Source: Nocardia arthritidis
Lineage (GTDB): Bacteria; Actinomycetota; Actinomycetes; Mycobacteriales; Mycobacteriaceae
Direction: 5' to 3'
DNA length: 64,000 nucleotides
Assembly (NCBI RefSeq): GCF_011801145.1
Contig: NZ_CP046172.1
Coordinates: 7,688,001 to 7,752,000, forward strand
Shown: piece after piece, positions 9,313-16,784 of the stretch
Numbering within the stretch: the stretch's first letter is position 1
Layout: each line of letters starts with the position of its first letter
Translations under genes and position numbers: made by a program
The notes under the pieces: model-generated
Told to the model about the DNA's origin: nothing
The model's database searches: none
Seen by the model: the letters and a program-made list of their open reading frames with translations, nothing else

Positions 9313-10308
9313 TCACCGGGTGCCCTTGGCCACGAGCGCGGCAACGGCATCCACATTGGACTTGTCGACGAAGGCCGGTCCGGTCTGCACCGGGGCGCCG
9401 CCGCCCACGGTGTTGGCATTGGCCTTGTACAACTGCAGCAACACGATCGGCAGATAACCCTGCTCGAATTGCTGCTGGTCGATGGCGAACAACAGCTTGC
9501 CCGCCTTGATCGCGTCCACCACATCGGTGTTCAGATCGAAGGTGGCCACCGTCGCGGCCGAACCGGATTCCTTCACCGCGTCCACCGCGCGGGCGGCCAC
9601 CTGCGAATTCAGCGTCAGCACCGCGTCGATCGACTTGTCGGCCTCCAGCGCGCCCTTGATCCGCGACTGGGCGTCGGTCGGGTTGTTGATATCCACCTGC
9701 AGTGTGGTGGCATTGCCGAAACCCTTTGTGGCGCCGTCACAGCGCTGGTTCGCGCCGATATTGCCCGCCTCGTGGATCACGCACAGCAGCTTGGTCTTCT
9801 TCGCGTCGGCCAGACGCTTGCCCGCCAGCTGGCCCGCGAGGGTTTCGCTCTGTCCCACATGGCCGATCGCGCCGAATTTGGCGCTCTGATCCTCACCCGA
9901 ATTGATCGTCACGACGGGAATGCCCGCGGCGACGGCCTTTTCGATGGAGGACCGCAGCGCGTCCGGGTTCGCCATCGAGACGACCAGACCGTCCACCTTC
10001 TGCGCGACCGCGTTGTCGATCAGCTTGGCCTGCTGTCCCGGATCGCCCGAGGATTGGTAATCCACCCGCACGCCAAGGTCTTTCCCCGCCTGCTGGGCGC
10101 CGTTCTTGACGACGTTCCAGAACGCGTCACCCGCGCTGCCGTGCGTCACCACCGCGACCGAACCCAATTTGCCCGCGGCGACCGGAGCCTGGCTCGGGGC
10201 CGGCGACTCCGAACTCGGGCCGCTGCACGCGGTGAGTACCGCGACCGCCGCCGCGGTGGGCAGCAGCAGCGCGCGCCATCCGATGCGGCGCGAACGTATC
10301 GACGTCAT
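9313..10308 (-). CDS. sugar-binding lipoprotein of ABC transporter (periplasmic-binding-like)
   Basis: A 331-residue substrate-binding protein. A lipoprotein signal peptide ends at the lipobox AVLTAC (Cys about 26), followed by a Ser/Pro linker. The mature part is a type I periplasmic-binding fold: VAVVTHGSAGDAFWNVVKNG, VDGLVVSMANPDALRSSI, GIPVVTINSG and VLTLNSQVAARAVDAV are RbsB-type segments. ATG 10308 has GGGAAG eight bases upstream; the ATG at 10314 is too close to it. First transport gene of the operon; ligand presumed inositol from context. Confidence 0.92.
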   Translation of the reverse strand: MTSIRSRRIGWRALLLPTAAAVAVLTACSGPSSESPAPSQAPVAAGKLGSVAVVTHGSAGDAFWNVVKNGAQQAGKDLGVRVDYQSSGDPGQQAKLIDNAVAQKVDGLVVSMANPDALRSSIEKAVAAGIPVVTINSGEDQSAKFGAIGHVGQSETLAGQLAGKRLADAKKTKLLCVIHEAGNIGANQRCDGATKGFGNATTLQVDINNPTDAQSRIKGALEADKSIDAVLTLNSQVAARAVDAVKESGSAATVATFDLNTDVVDAIKAGKLLFAIDQQQFEQGYLPIVLLQLYKANANTVGGGAPVQTGPAFVDKSNVDAVAALVAKGTR

Positions 10309-10324
10309 TGTCATCACTTCCCAA

Positions 10325-11227
10325 CTAGATTCGTACCGAGGCGAGTGCGGAGCCGATGCCCGCGAGGTGGCGCAGGCTGCGTTCGGCATCCCGGCTCGGC
10401 AGCTCCGCCGAGTCGGTGGGGCGCAGGGCGGCGTCCTGTTCGATGACGTACCAACCCCGGTAACCCGCGGCGTGCAGTGCCCGCACCAGTGCGTCGATAT
10501 CGACATCGCCGTCGCCCAGCGGGACATACACTCCCTGACGCACGGCCTCGCTGTATTCCAGTGCGCCACTGCGGATTTTGTCCGCCAGCTCGGCGCGAAC
10601 ATCCTTGAGATGGATGTGGCCTATCCGATTCGCATGCCGCTGCGCCAGTTTCACCGGATCGGCGCCGCCGATCAACAGGTGTCCGGTGTCCAGGCACAGG
10701 TCGAGGTCCGAATCGGCGACGAAGCGCTCCACCTCGGCCTCGCTCTCGACATGTGTGCCGACATGCGGGTGCAGCACCGTGCGCAGGCCGTGCCCGGCGG
10801 CGAGATCGCGGATCGCCCCGGCGGTTTCGATCAGCGTGCGCCATTCGGAATCGCTCAGCTGGGGCCGCGCATCGTAGCCGTCGAGGCCGGTGGCCGCGGC
10901 CAGCACGAGCACTTCGGCGCCGGTCGCGGCGAACAGGGCCGCAGTCTCCTCGGCCGCCGCGATCGCGCGGTCCGGATCCCGATGCAGCGCGACGGCGAGG
11001 AAGCCGCCGAGCATCGTCATGCCGAATTCGCCGAGCAGCGTGCGCAATTCGCCGGGATCGCGTGGAAGATAGCCGGGCGGGCCGAGTTCGGTCGCGGTGA
11101 GCCCGAGTGCGGACATGGCGGACAGGACGGTGCGCGAGTCGAGCACATGGCCCCAGCCGGGCACCTCGCAGACTCCCCAGGAGATCGGCGCGGCCGCGAT
11201 GCGCAGCGGGTTGAGCGGTTGGGTCAT
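10325..11227 (-). CDS. iolE: sugar phosphate isomerase/epimerase, probable inosose dehydratase (IolE-type)
   Basis: A 300-residue AP-endonuclease-2-like TIM barrel. It begins with AAAPISWGVCEVPGWG, the signature of the actinobacterial inosose-dehydratase group. Metal-ligand segments are present: VLHPHVGTHVES, LCLDTGHLLIGG, IGHIHLKDV and a Glu in WYVIEQDAAL. Dehydration of scyllo-inosose is the step between IolG and IolD and no other candidate exists here, which supports the role; an IolH/IolI-type isomerase remains possible. ATG 11227 has GGAGAA six bases upstream. First gene of the minus-strand operon, directly behind the palindromic operator. Confidence 0.75.
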   Translation of the reverse strand: MTQPLNPLRIAAAPISWGVCEVPGWGHVLDSRTVLSAMSALGLTATELGPPGYLPRDPGELRTLLGEFGMTMLGGFLAVALHRDPDRAIAAAEETAALFAATGAEVLVLAAATGLDGYDARPQLSDSEWRTLIETAGAIRDLAAGHGLRTVLHPHVGTHVESEAEVERFVADSDLDLCLDTGHLLIGGADPVKLAQRHANRIGHIHLKDVRAELADKIRSGALEYSEAVRQGVYVPLGDGDVDIDALVRALHAAGYRGWYVIEQDAALRPTDSAELPSRDAERSLRHLAGIGSALASVRI

Positions 11228-11274
11228 CGAGATTTCTCCGACCTTCGGTGTGATCGAGTTGTTGCCCAAACGTA

Positions 11275-11288
11275 TTGGAGCGCTCCAA
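11275..11288. promoter_or_regulatory. LacI-type operator in front of the inositol operon
   Basis: TTGGAGCGCTCCAA is a perfect 14-bp palindrome with the central CG step typical of LacI-family operators. It lies 48 bp before the iolE-like start. It shares the core GAGCGCTC with a second palindrome 136 bp away. Confidence 0.8.
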
Positions 11289-11410
11289 CTATGTAACGTG
11301 GACCACAGGGTGTCAAGAGGTTCCGCCGGACTCTTTAAAATGTCCCTACCTCGGAAAATCCTACCTTCCATGCAAAACGCAGGTGACCGATGTCGCGAGA
11401 ATTTTCTTAT

Positions 11411-11422
11411 TAGAGCGCTCTA
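11411..11422. promoter_or_regulatory. second LacI-type operator, near the regulator gene
   Basis: TAGAGCGCTCTA is a perfect 12-bp palindrome with the same GAGCGCTC core as the site at 11275-11288. It is 70 bp before the LacI-type gene, which suggests autoregulation or DNA looping between the two sites. The region 11228-11492 holds no gene. Confidence 0.75.
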
Positions 11423-11492
11423 TTGATTGGCGCGCGACAACCTTGTAACCTCCGTCACGGCACCTGATCGACGGATGCGGAACGGAGGCGAG

Positions 11493-12497
11493 ATGGCGCG
11501 GCCCACCATGGAAGACGTCGCCGCCAGGGCGGGCGTCTCGCGCGCGCTCGTCTCGCTCGTCATGCGCGATTCGCCCAAGGTGAGCGAGCATCGGCGGCGC
11601 GCGGTACTGGAGGCCGCCAAGGAACTCGGCTACCAGCCGCACATAATGGCCAGATCGCTGGCCAGCCGCACCTCCAACATCGTCGGCGTCATGGTGTCCG
11701 ACCTGCGCAACGCGTTCTTCGCCGATGTGGTGGAGGGTATGGACGCCGCGGCGCAGGAGGCCGGGCTCGAACTGATCCTGAATACCGGGCGGCGCAGCGC
11801 GGCCCGGGAACGCACCGCGCTGGAAAGCCTGCTCTCGTTCCGGCCCGGCGGCATCATCCTGCTCTCACCGGTGCTGCCCGCCGCGGCCATTCGCGATGCG
11901 GCGCAACAGGGTCCGGTCGTGCTCGTCTCGCGCACCTCCGCCATCGCCGACGTCGACACCGTCAACGACGACGGTGAGGTCGGCGCCGCACTTGCCGTGG
12001 ATCACCTTGTCTCCCTTGGCCATCGGCGCATCGTGCACCTCGACGGCGGCGGCGCGTTCACCTCGGCGGCCCGCCGCAGAGGCTACCGCGCCGCCATGGA
12101 GCGGCACGCGCTGGAGCCGATGATCATTCCAAGCGAGCACACCGACTCGGCCGGGATGGCCGCGGTACACAAACTGCTGAACCTGTTCTCCCGCAACAAC
12201 TTTCCCACCGCGCTGGTGAGCAGCAACGACTTCAACGCCGTAGGCGCCATGTCGGCCCTGGAGGAGGCCGGATTACATGTGCCAGGCGACGTTTCGGTCG
12301 TCGGATACGACAACACCTCGCTGGCCGCCCTGCGGCATGTCGCACTGACCACCATCGATCAGCCGCGAATCCAGATGGGGCGCTTGGCCGTCGAGGCCCT
12401 CACCGAGCGGCTGCGGCACGGCCGGACCGAGCCGGTGCGCAGGCGATTACAGCCATCGCTGGTCGTTCGATCGACCACATCGGCGCCGCGGTCCTGA
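11493..12497 (+). CDS. LacI-family transcriptional regulator of the inositol genes
   Basis: A 334-residue repressor. Residues 4-50 form the LacI helix-turn-helix and hinge (TMEDVAARAGVSRALVSLVM, then YQPHIMARSLASRTSNIVGV). The rest is a periplasmic-binding-like effector domain ending with SVVGYDNTSLAAL and LTTIDQPRIQMGRLAVEAL, as in the family. ATG 11493 is preceded by GGAGGCGAG. The gene is divergent from the catabolic and transport operon, with two GAGCGCTC palindromes between them, so it probably represses that operon and itself until an inositol-derived ligand binds. The ligand is inferred from context. Confidence 0.93.
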   Translation: MARPTMEDVAARAGVSRALVSLVMRDSPKVSEHRRRAVLEAAKELGYQPHIMARSLASRTSNIVGVMVSDLRNAFFADVVEGMDAAAQEAGLELILNTGRRSAARERTALESLLSFRPGGIILLSPVLPAAAIRDAAQQGPVVLVSRTSAIADVDTVNDDGEVGAALAVDHLVSLGHRRIVHLDGGGAFTSAARRRGYRAAMERHALEPMIIPSEHTDSAGMAAVHKLLNLFSRNNFPTALVSSNDFNAVGAMSALEEAGLHVPGDVSVVGYDNTSLAALRHVALTTIDQPRIQMGRLAVEALTERLRHGRTEPVRRRLQPSLVVRSTTSAPRS

Positions 12498-12562
12498 ACA
12501 CAACCGAAGAGCTCAATCATCCGGCGTGTACGCGCGTCGGCATCGCATCAGAAGGAGAGTCG

Positions 12563-13573
12563 ATGAACGCCGTCACCATAGGCCTCGCGGGGACCGGGCG
12601 GATCGGGACCGCCCACGCCGAAACACTGAAGAACCTGGCCGGTGTCGGCACCGTCGTGGTCGCCGACGCCGACGCCGAACGCGCGCGCACCGCCGCGACC
12701 AAACTCGGCGTCGAATTCGCCGCCGATATCGACGCGCTGTTCGCCACCCGCCTCGACGGCATCGTGATCGCGACCGCCACCGATTCCCATCCCGAACTCA
12801 TCACCAGGGCAGTCGATCTCGGCATTCCGGTGTTCTGCGAGAAACCGGTCGCCGCCGATATCGCGGGCACCGTCACCGTCCTCGACCACCTCCGGAACGC
12901 GACCGTCCCGGTGCAGATCGGCTTCCAGCGCCGCTTCGACGCCGGCTACCGGGCCGCCCGCTCCGCCGTCGCCTCCGGCGAACTCGGCTGGCTGCACACC
13001 CTGCGCGCGACCACCCTCGACCCGGCTCCGCCGCCCGCCGAATACATTCCGCGCTCCGGCGGCATCTTCCGTGACTGCGGCGTACACGATTTCGACATCA
13101 TCCGCTGGGTCACCGGCCGCGAGGTCACCGAGGTATACGCCGTCGGCGCCAACCGCGGCGACGAATTCTTCACGGCCGCAAACGATGTCGACACCGCCGC
13201 GGTGACGTTGACCCTCGACGACGGCAGCCTCGCCACCGTATCCCTCACCCGCTACAACGGCGCGGGCTACGACGTCCGGCTGGAGGCGCTCGGCTCCCGC
13301 GCCAACGCCATCGTCGGCCTCGACGATCGCGCCCCCCTACACTCCGTCGAACCCAACTACCCCCCTTCCCCCTTCCCCGCCTACCCGGGTTTCATGGACC
13401 GCTTCCGCAGCGCCTACACCGACGAACTCGCCGCCTTCCTCTCCGTCGTCCAGGGCACCATCGAAAACCCTTGCACCCCATGGGATGCCCTAGAAGCCTT
13501 CTACATCGCCGAGGCATGCGAACTCTCCCGCGCCGAACGCCGCCCCGTCACCGTCGCCGAGGTGCGGCGCTAG
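12563..13573 (+). CDS. iolG: inositol 2-dehydrogenase (IolG), Gfo/Idh/MocA family
   Basis: A 336-residue NAD-dependent oxidoreductase that oxidises myo-inositol to 2-keto-myo-inositol. The Rossmann motif is GLAGTGRIGTAHA (residues 7-19). The catalytic Lys is in VFCEKPVAADI near residue 95, and the conserved D-H pair is in FRDCGVHDFDIIRWVTG near residues 169-183. These are the Gfo/Idh/MocA hallmarks and the sequence is closest to IolG. AAGGAGAG stands before ATG 12563. It lies 65 bp after the LacI-type gene on the same strand, probably cotranscribed with it. After its stop comes a broken VOC gene and then the island. Confidence 0.92.
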   Translation: MNAVTIGLAGTGRIGTAHAETLKNLAGVGTVVVADADAERARTAATKLGVEFAADIDALFATRLDGIVIATATDSHPELITRAVDLGIPVFCEKPVAADIAGTVTVLDHLRNATVPVQIGFQRRFDAGYRAARSAVASGELGWLHTLRATTLDPAPPPAEYIPRSGGIFRDCGVHDFDIIRWVTGREVTEVYAVGANRGDEFFTAANDVDTAAVTLTLDDGSLATVSLTRYNGAGYDVRLEALGSRANAIVGLDDRAPLHSVEPNYPPSPFPAYPGFMDRFRSAYTDELAAFLSVVQGTIENPCTPWDALEAFYIAEACELSRAERRPVTVAEVRR

Positions 13574-13615
13574 CAGTCGACCGCCGACGGACTCCCCGGA
13601 TTCCGTCGGCACCTC

Positions 13616-13803
13616 TCACCCCTCGGCGAGCTCCGCCCAACTCCGCTCGACACAGAACTAGTCACCCTCCGGATCCAACAACACCACCCACCCCAACCCA
13701 TTCGCCGACCGACGATCCTCGATCATCTTGCCCCCCAACCCGATCCACCTCCTCATCCTGGGCCGCTGCGTCGGCTTCCACCCCACCCCTGGCCACCCCG
13801 TAA
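13616..13803 (-). pseudogene. remnant of a VOC-family (glyoxalase-like) gene
   Basis: Read on the minus strand, the frame GVARGGVEADAAAQDEEVDR shifts at about 13743-13748 into GLGGKMIEDRRSANGLGWVV, then LLDPEGD, then a TAG at 13658-13660, then FCVERSWAELAEG and a TGA at 13616-13618. This is the C-terminal third of the common actinobacterial VOC protein whose end reads DPEGNEFCV. The TAG replaces an expected Glu codon (GAG), and about 8 nt appear to be lost at the frameshift. The N-terminal two-thirds are absent: the homology stops near 13803, exactly where the next, unrelated ORF ends. It looks like a gene cut at an island junction and then decayed. Confidence 0.7.
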
Positions 13804-13810
13804 CCCCACC

Positions 13811-14245
13811 TCAAAACACCGCCAGCTCATAGGGATCAGCACAGTCGAACGTCACATTCTGAATGAGCATGCCGCCGAAGGTTAGGCGCCAACCGACCAT
13901 CCCGACGCCATCGCGCATCCGCGTCATCTCCGCATACTGCCGCACATACTCAGCGTGCTCGATCTCAGGCCGCTGCGAGCCGAGCGAGCCCATGAACTGT
14001 CCCCGGTTTGGGGCCGCCCACCAATGCGCACCGACGCCGAACCAGTCAGGTGCTATGCCTCTACCCAGGTCGACCTGGACTGTGCCGATTGGCCGGACGA
14101 CAGCTGAAATCCCAAACACCCCAAGGTCTTTTAGAAGTGACTCGGCACGTCGCTGGGTCAGATCGTGTCGTGGAAGCTCGCCAGGCGCAACAGTTTCGAT
14201 GTCAGAATCGATTTGTCGGACGGCAGGTTTAGAGTCACATCTCAA
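13811..14245 (-). CDS. hypothetical protein at the island edge
   Basis: A 144-residue reading frame from a TTG start with natural-looking composition, including GAHWWAAPNRGQFMGS and WRLTFGGMLIQNVTFDCADP. No family was recognised. No signal peptide or membrane segment is visible. It is divergent from the GHKL ATPase gene with under 30 bp between the starts, and it ends a few bases from the VOC remnant. The start is uncertain; a shorter product is possible. Whether it belongs to the defence-like cluster is unknown. Confidence 0.5.
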   Translation of the reverse strand: MRCDSKPAVRQIDSDIETVAPGELPRHDLTQRRAESLLKDLGVFGISAVVRPIGTVQVDLGRGIAPDWFGVGAHWWAAPNRGQFMGSLGSQRPEIEHAEYVRQYAEMTRMRDGVGMVGWRLTFGGMLIQNVTFDCADPYELAVF

Positions 14246-14274
14246 CAGTGCAGAATCTGTGAGGGAGGGTGAGG

Positions 14275-15786
14275 GTGGCCACTTGGCGAGACGAAGTTCC
14301 TACGGCCGGAGCAGTAGAACTAAGGCCCAACGCTCGGGCTATGGAGGGTCTTGGTGGCAATCACTCACTGGAAACCGCGCTCGCAGATCTAGTGGACAAC
14401 TCCATCGACGCAGGTGCCAGCGACGTCCTGATACGGTTTGTTCGTCAGAACGGGCAGGTACGGGCCCTGTATGTAGCCGACAACGGCCGCGGACTCACAC
14501 CCGAGGCGATCGACATCGCCATGACAGTCGGCGGCCAGCGCTCCTACAGCTCAAAAGATCTTGGCCATTTTGGACTCGGCATGAAGGCCGCGTCGTTTAG
14601 CCAGGCGAAGAGCCTGACAGTCTTGTCTCGAGCGGCTCGCCATCCGGCCGTAGGGCGCCGATGGGAGTTGTCCGAAGCAGGCCACAGTTTTCGCGTCGAC
14701 GTGGTGACCGAGGAGTTTGCGGAGGCAGAGTTGCTCCGTGATTGGGCACTTCCTCCGACAGGCACCGGCACGGTGGTCAGATGGGACTCGATGGCCAGAG
14801 TCCCGGTTACCGAGGATCCACAGCGCATCGAGACATTTCTCAGCCAGACGGTTCAGTCTGTATCCACCCATCTCGGCCTCGTGTTCCATCGTCGACTTGA
14901 AGCCGGAGATCTGCGCCTGCTGTTGGATATTGAAGACACCGAGCGAGGCATGGGCCCGCGCTTTCTGGTCAGTCCGGTAAACCCCTTCGGTTACCGCACG
15001 TCCGGAAAGCTTGGGTATCCGAAGACCCTTATTGCGCAAGCTAACGGCACGCAGATGGTCTTCCAATGCCACATCTGGCCGGGTCGGTCGAGCGTACCTG
15101 AGTTTAAGCTGCCAGACGGACCAGAACACCGACAAGGTCTATACGTTTATCGGCGTGACCGATTGCTCCAAGCTGGAGGCGATTGGGGCGGAATAAGTAG
15201 GCCGACGAAACGCCTACAGCTGGCGCGAGTAGCTATCGACATCGGCAATGAACTGACTCAGTTCATAACAATGAACCCGGAAAAGTCACGAATACTCGTG
15301 GGCCCTGAATTCACACACTTGGCAGAGAAAGCTACCGCTGACGATGGCACCGGGTTCTTCGACTTCCTCAACGATGCCGAGCAGACATTTCGCGATTCTC
15401 GTACTCGAAACAGTGCCCGCAAGCCGCTCCATTTCCCGCCCGGGAAGGGGTTAGGTCCGCATCTACGCCGCACAATCGAGAATGAGTTCACCTTCATGTC
15501 CGAAGATCGTCCCGTCGACATACGCTGGAGAGGATTCAGCCCGGGCGATAGTCGGTTCTTCGACATCGATCGTGACAGCCAGACACTCTGGCTAAACGAT
15601 TCCTACCGCTCCGCTGTTCTCGGCCATCGTCGAGCTGGTCTCAACGATGCGCCGGTTGTCAAATCGCTGCTCTACCTATTGATGGAACACCTATTCCGCG
15701 GTGAGCGGTTCGGAAACCGAGACAAGGATAATGTCGATGTGTGGCAGGAGATCCTAATCGCTGCCGCTGAAAGCGAGATCCCGTGA
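14275..15786 (+). CDS. MORC/MutL-like GHKL ATPase of a restriction-modification-like system
   Basis: A 503-residue ATPase of the GHKL fold. Clear motifs: N-box ALADLVDNSIDAGA (residues 35-48, with the Mg-binding Asn and Asp), G1 box VADNGRGLT (67-75) and G2 box GHFGLGMKAASF (97-108). A MutL/MORC-like transducer region follows. No C-terminal endonuclease domain is evident; the nuclease fold is instead encoded by the next gene, which starts in the stop codon (GTGA). GTG 14275 is preferred over GTG 14269 because GGGAGG then has a six-base spacing. Predicted to act as an ATP-driven clamp or loop-forming component. GC is lower than in the flanks, which suggests transfer. Confidence 0.88.
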   Translation: MATWRDEVPTAGAVELRPNARAMEGLGGNHSLETALADLVDNSIDAGASDVLIRFVRQNGQVRALYVADNGRGLTPEAIDIAMTVGGQRSYSSKDLGHFGLGMKAASFSQAKSLTVLSRAARHPAVGRRWELSEAGHSFRVDVVTEEFAEAELLRDWALPPTGTGTVVRWDSMARVPVTEDPQRIETFLSQTVQSVSTHLGLVFHRRLEAGDLRLLLDIEDTERGMGPRFLVSPVNPFGYRTSGKLGYPKTLIAQANGTQMVFQCHIWPGRSSVPEFKLPDGPEHRQGLYVYRRDRLLQAGGDWGGISRPTKRLQLARVAIDIGNELTQFITMNPEKSRILVGPEFTHLAEKATADDGTGFFDFLNDAEQTFRDSRTRNSARKPLHFPPGKGLGPHLRRTIENEFTFMSEDRPVDIRWRGFSPGDSRFFDIDRDSQTLWLNDSYRSAVLGHRRAGLNDAPVVKSLLYLLMEHLFRGERFGNRDKDNVDVWQEILIAAAESEIP

Positions 15787-16784
15787 GTGACATCACCGTC
15801 CCCACCGACAGGCATATGAGCGTCTTAGGGTTCGAAGAATTCTTGCGGCGCAAGGTGCCGATCTCTATACCCATTGCTGGCGAGCCGCCGCTCACCTTCT
15901 TTATTGATCCCACTCGGCCGGCTATAGGGATTCGAGCGCCAAAACTTAGCGGCGGGGCAGCACCTGACACAGATCTTGAGAATATCCATGTCAACGAACT
16001 CTATAGGGATGGCGATCGATATTTCGAAATCTCCGTAACTAGGCAGCAGCTCTTCGTCGACGCCTACCCGGTCCTGTTGGCCATCGCAGACCGCATCCAA
16101 CTCGATAATCAGCCACTTACGACCGCGCTGGTCGATACCGTACGAGCCCTTGGGCACCTGCTCGAACGCCGTGCCGCGCTCTCTGTCGAGAAAGAGCTAG
16201 GTCTGTACGGCGAACTCCTGATGCTGAGCGGCCTGATTCGACAGGTCGGCTCTAACGAGGCTATCGATGCCTGGCGAGGACCTGACCGCGAGGAGCATGA
16301 CTTCGGACTCCGCGGGATTGATCTCGAGGTAAAGACCACCGCAAGCGAGCGTCGGTCGCACTGGATCGGATCACTGACGCAACTCTCCCCAGTCGAGAAT
16401 CGACCCCTTTGGTTGGTCTCATATCAGCTGACCAGATCGGGTCCCGACGATGGTCGAACCCTTCCGTCATTGATCAACAACATTAGGGATCAGCTGTCCA
16501 ACACAGCGGACTTACAAGCGTTCGAGCGCAGCCTCCAGAACGCAGGCTGGCACGATTCGTACGAGGCAACCTGCAGTCGATGGCGAGAACGGAGCGCACC
16601 TGCCCCCTTCGCAGTCGTCGATGACTTCCCTCGACTAACTCATGATCTACTCGCGGGGATTAACGTTGACCTTACCCGCCTAATCGATGTCCGATACCGA
16701 CTAGATCTCAGCGGAGTACGAAACTCCAAAACTGTCCCACCCTTTCTTTCCGCTGCGCTGAATAATGGAGACTTTCATGACTGA
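15783..16784 (+). CDS. PD-(D/E)XK nuclease-like protein (DUF4420)
   Basis: A 333-residue protein of the DUF4420 family. A restriction-endonuclease core is visible around residues 165-185: EEHDFGLRGIDLEVKTTAS contains the Asp and the E-x-K pair expected for a PD-(D/E)XK metal centre. A preceding helical segment, SVEKELGLYGELLMLSGLI, carries the conserved Glu seen in this fold. The GTG start overlaps the ATPase stop and its own end overlaps the Z1 gene by eight bases, so the three are translationally linked. Most likely the DNA-cleaving subunit; activity is inferred, not shown. Confidence 0.85.
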   Translation: MSDITVPTDRHMSVLGFEEFLRRKVPISIPIAGEPPLTFFIDPTRPAIGIRAPKLSGGAAPDTDLENIHVNELYRDGDRYFEISVTRQQLFVDAYPVLLAIADRIQLDNQPLTTALVDTVRALGHLLERRAALSVEKELGLYGELLMLSGLIRQVGSNEAIDAWRGPDREEHDFGLRGIDLEVKTTASERRSHWIGSLTQLSPVENRPLWLVSYQLTRSGPDDGRTLPSLINNIRDQLSNTADLQAFERSLQNAGWHDSYEATCSRWRERSAPAPFAVVDDFPRLTHDLLAGINVDLTRLIDVRYRLDLSGVRNSKTVPPFLSAALNNGDFHD

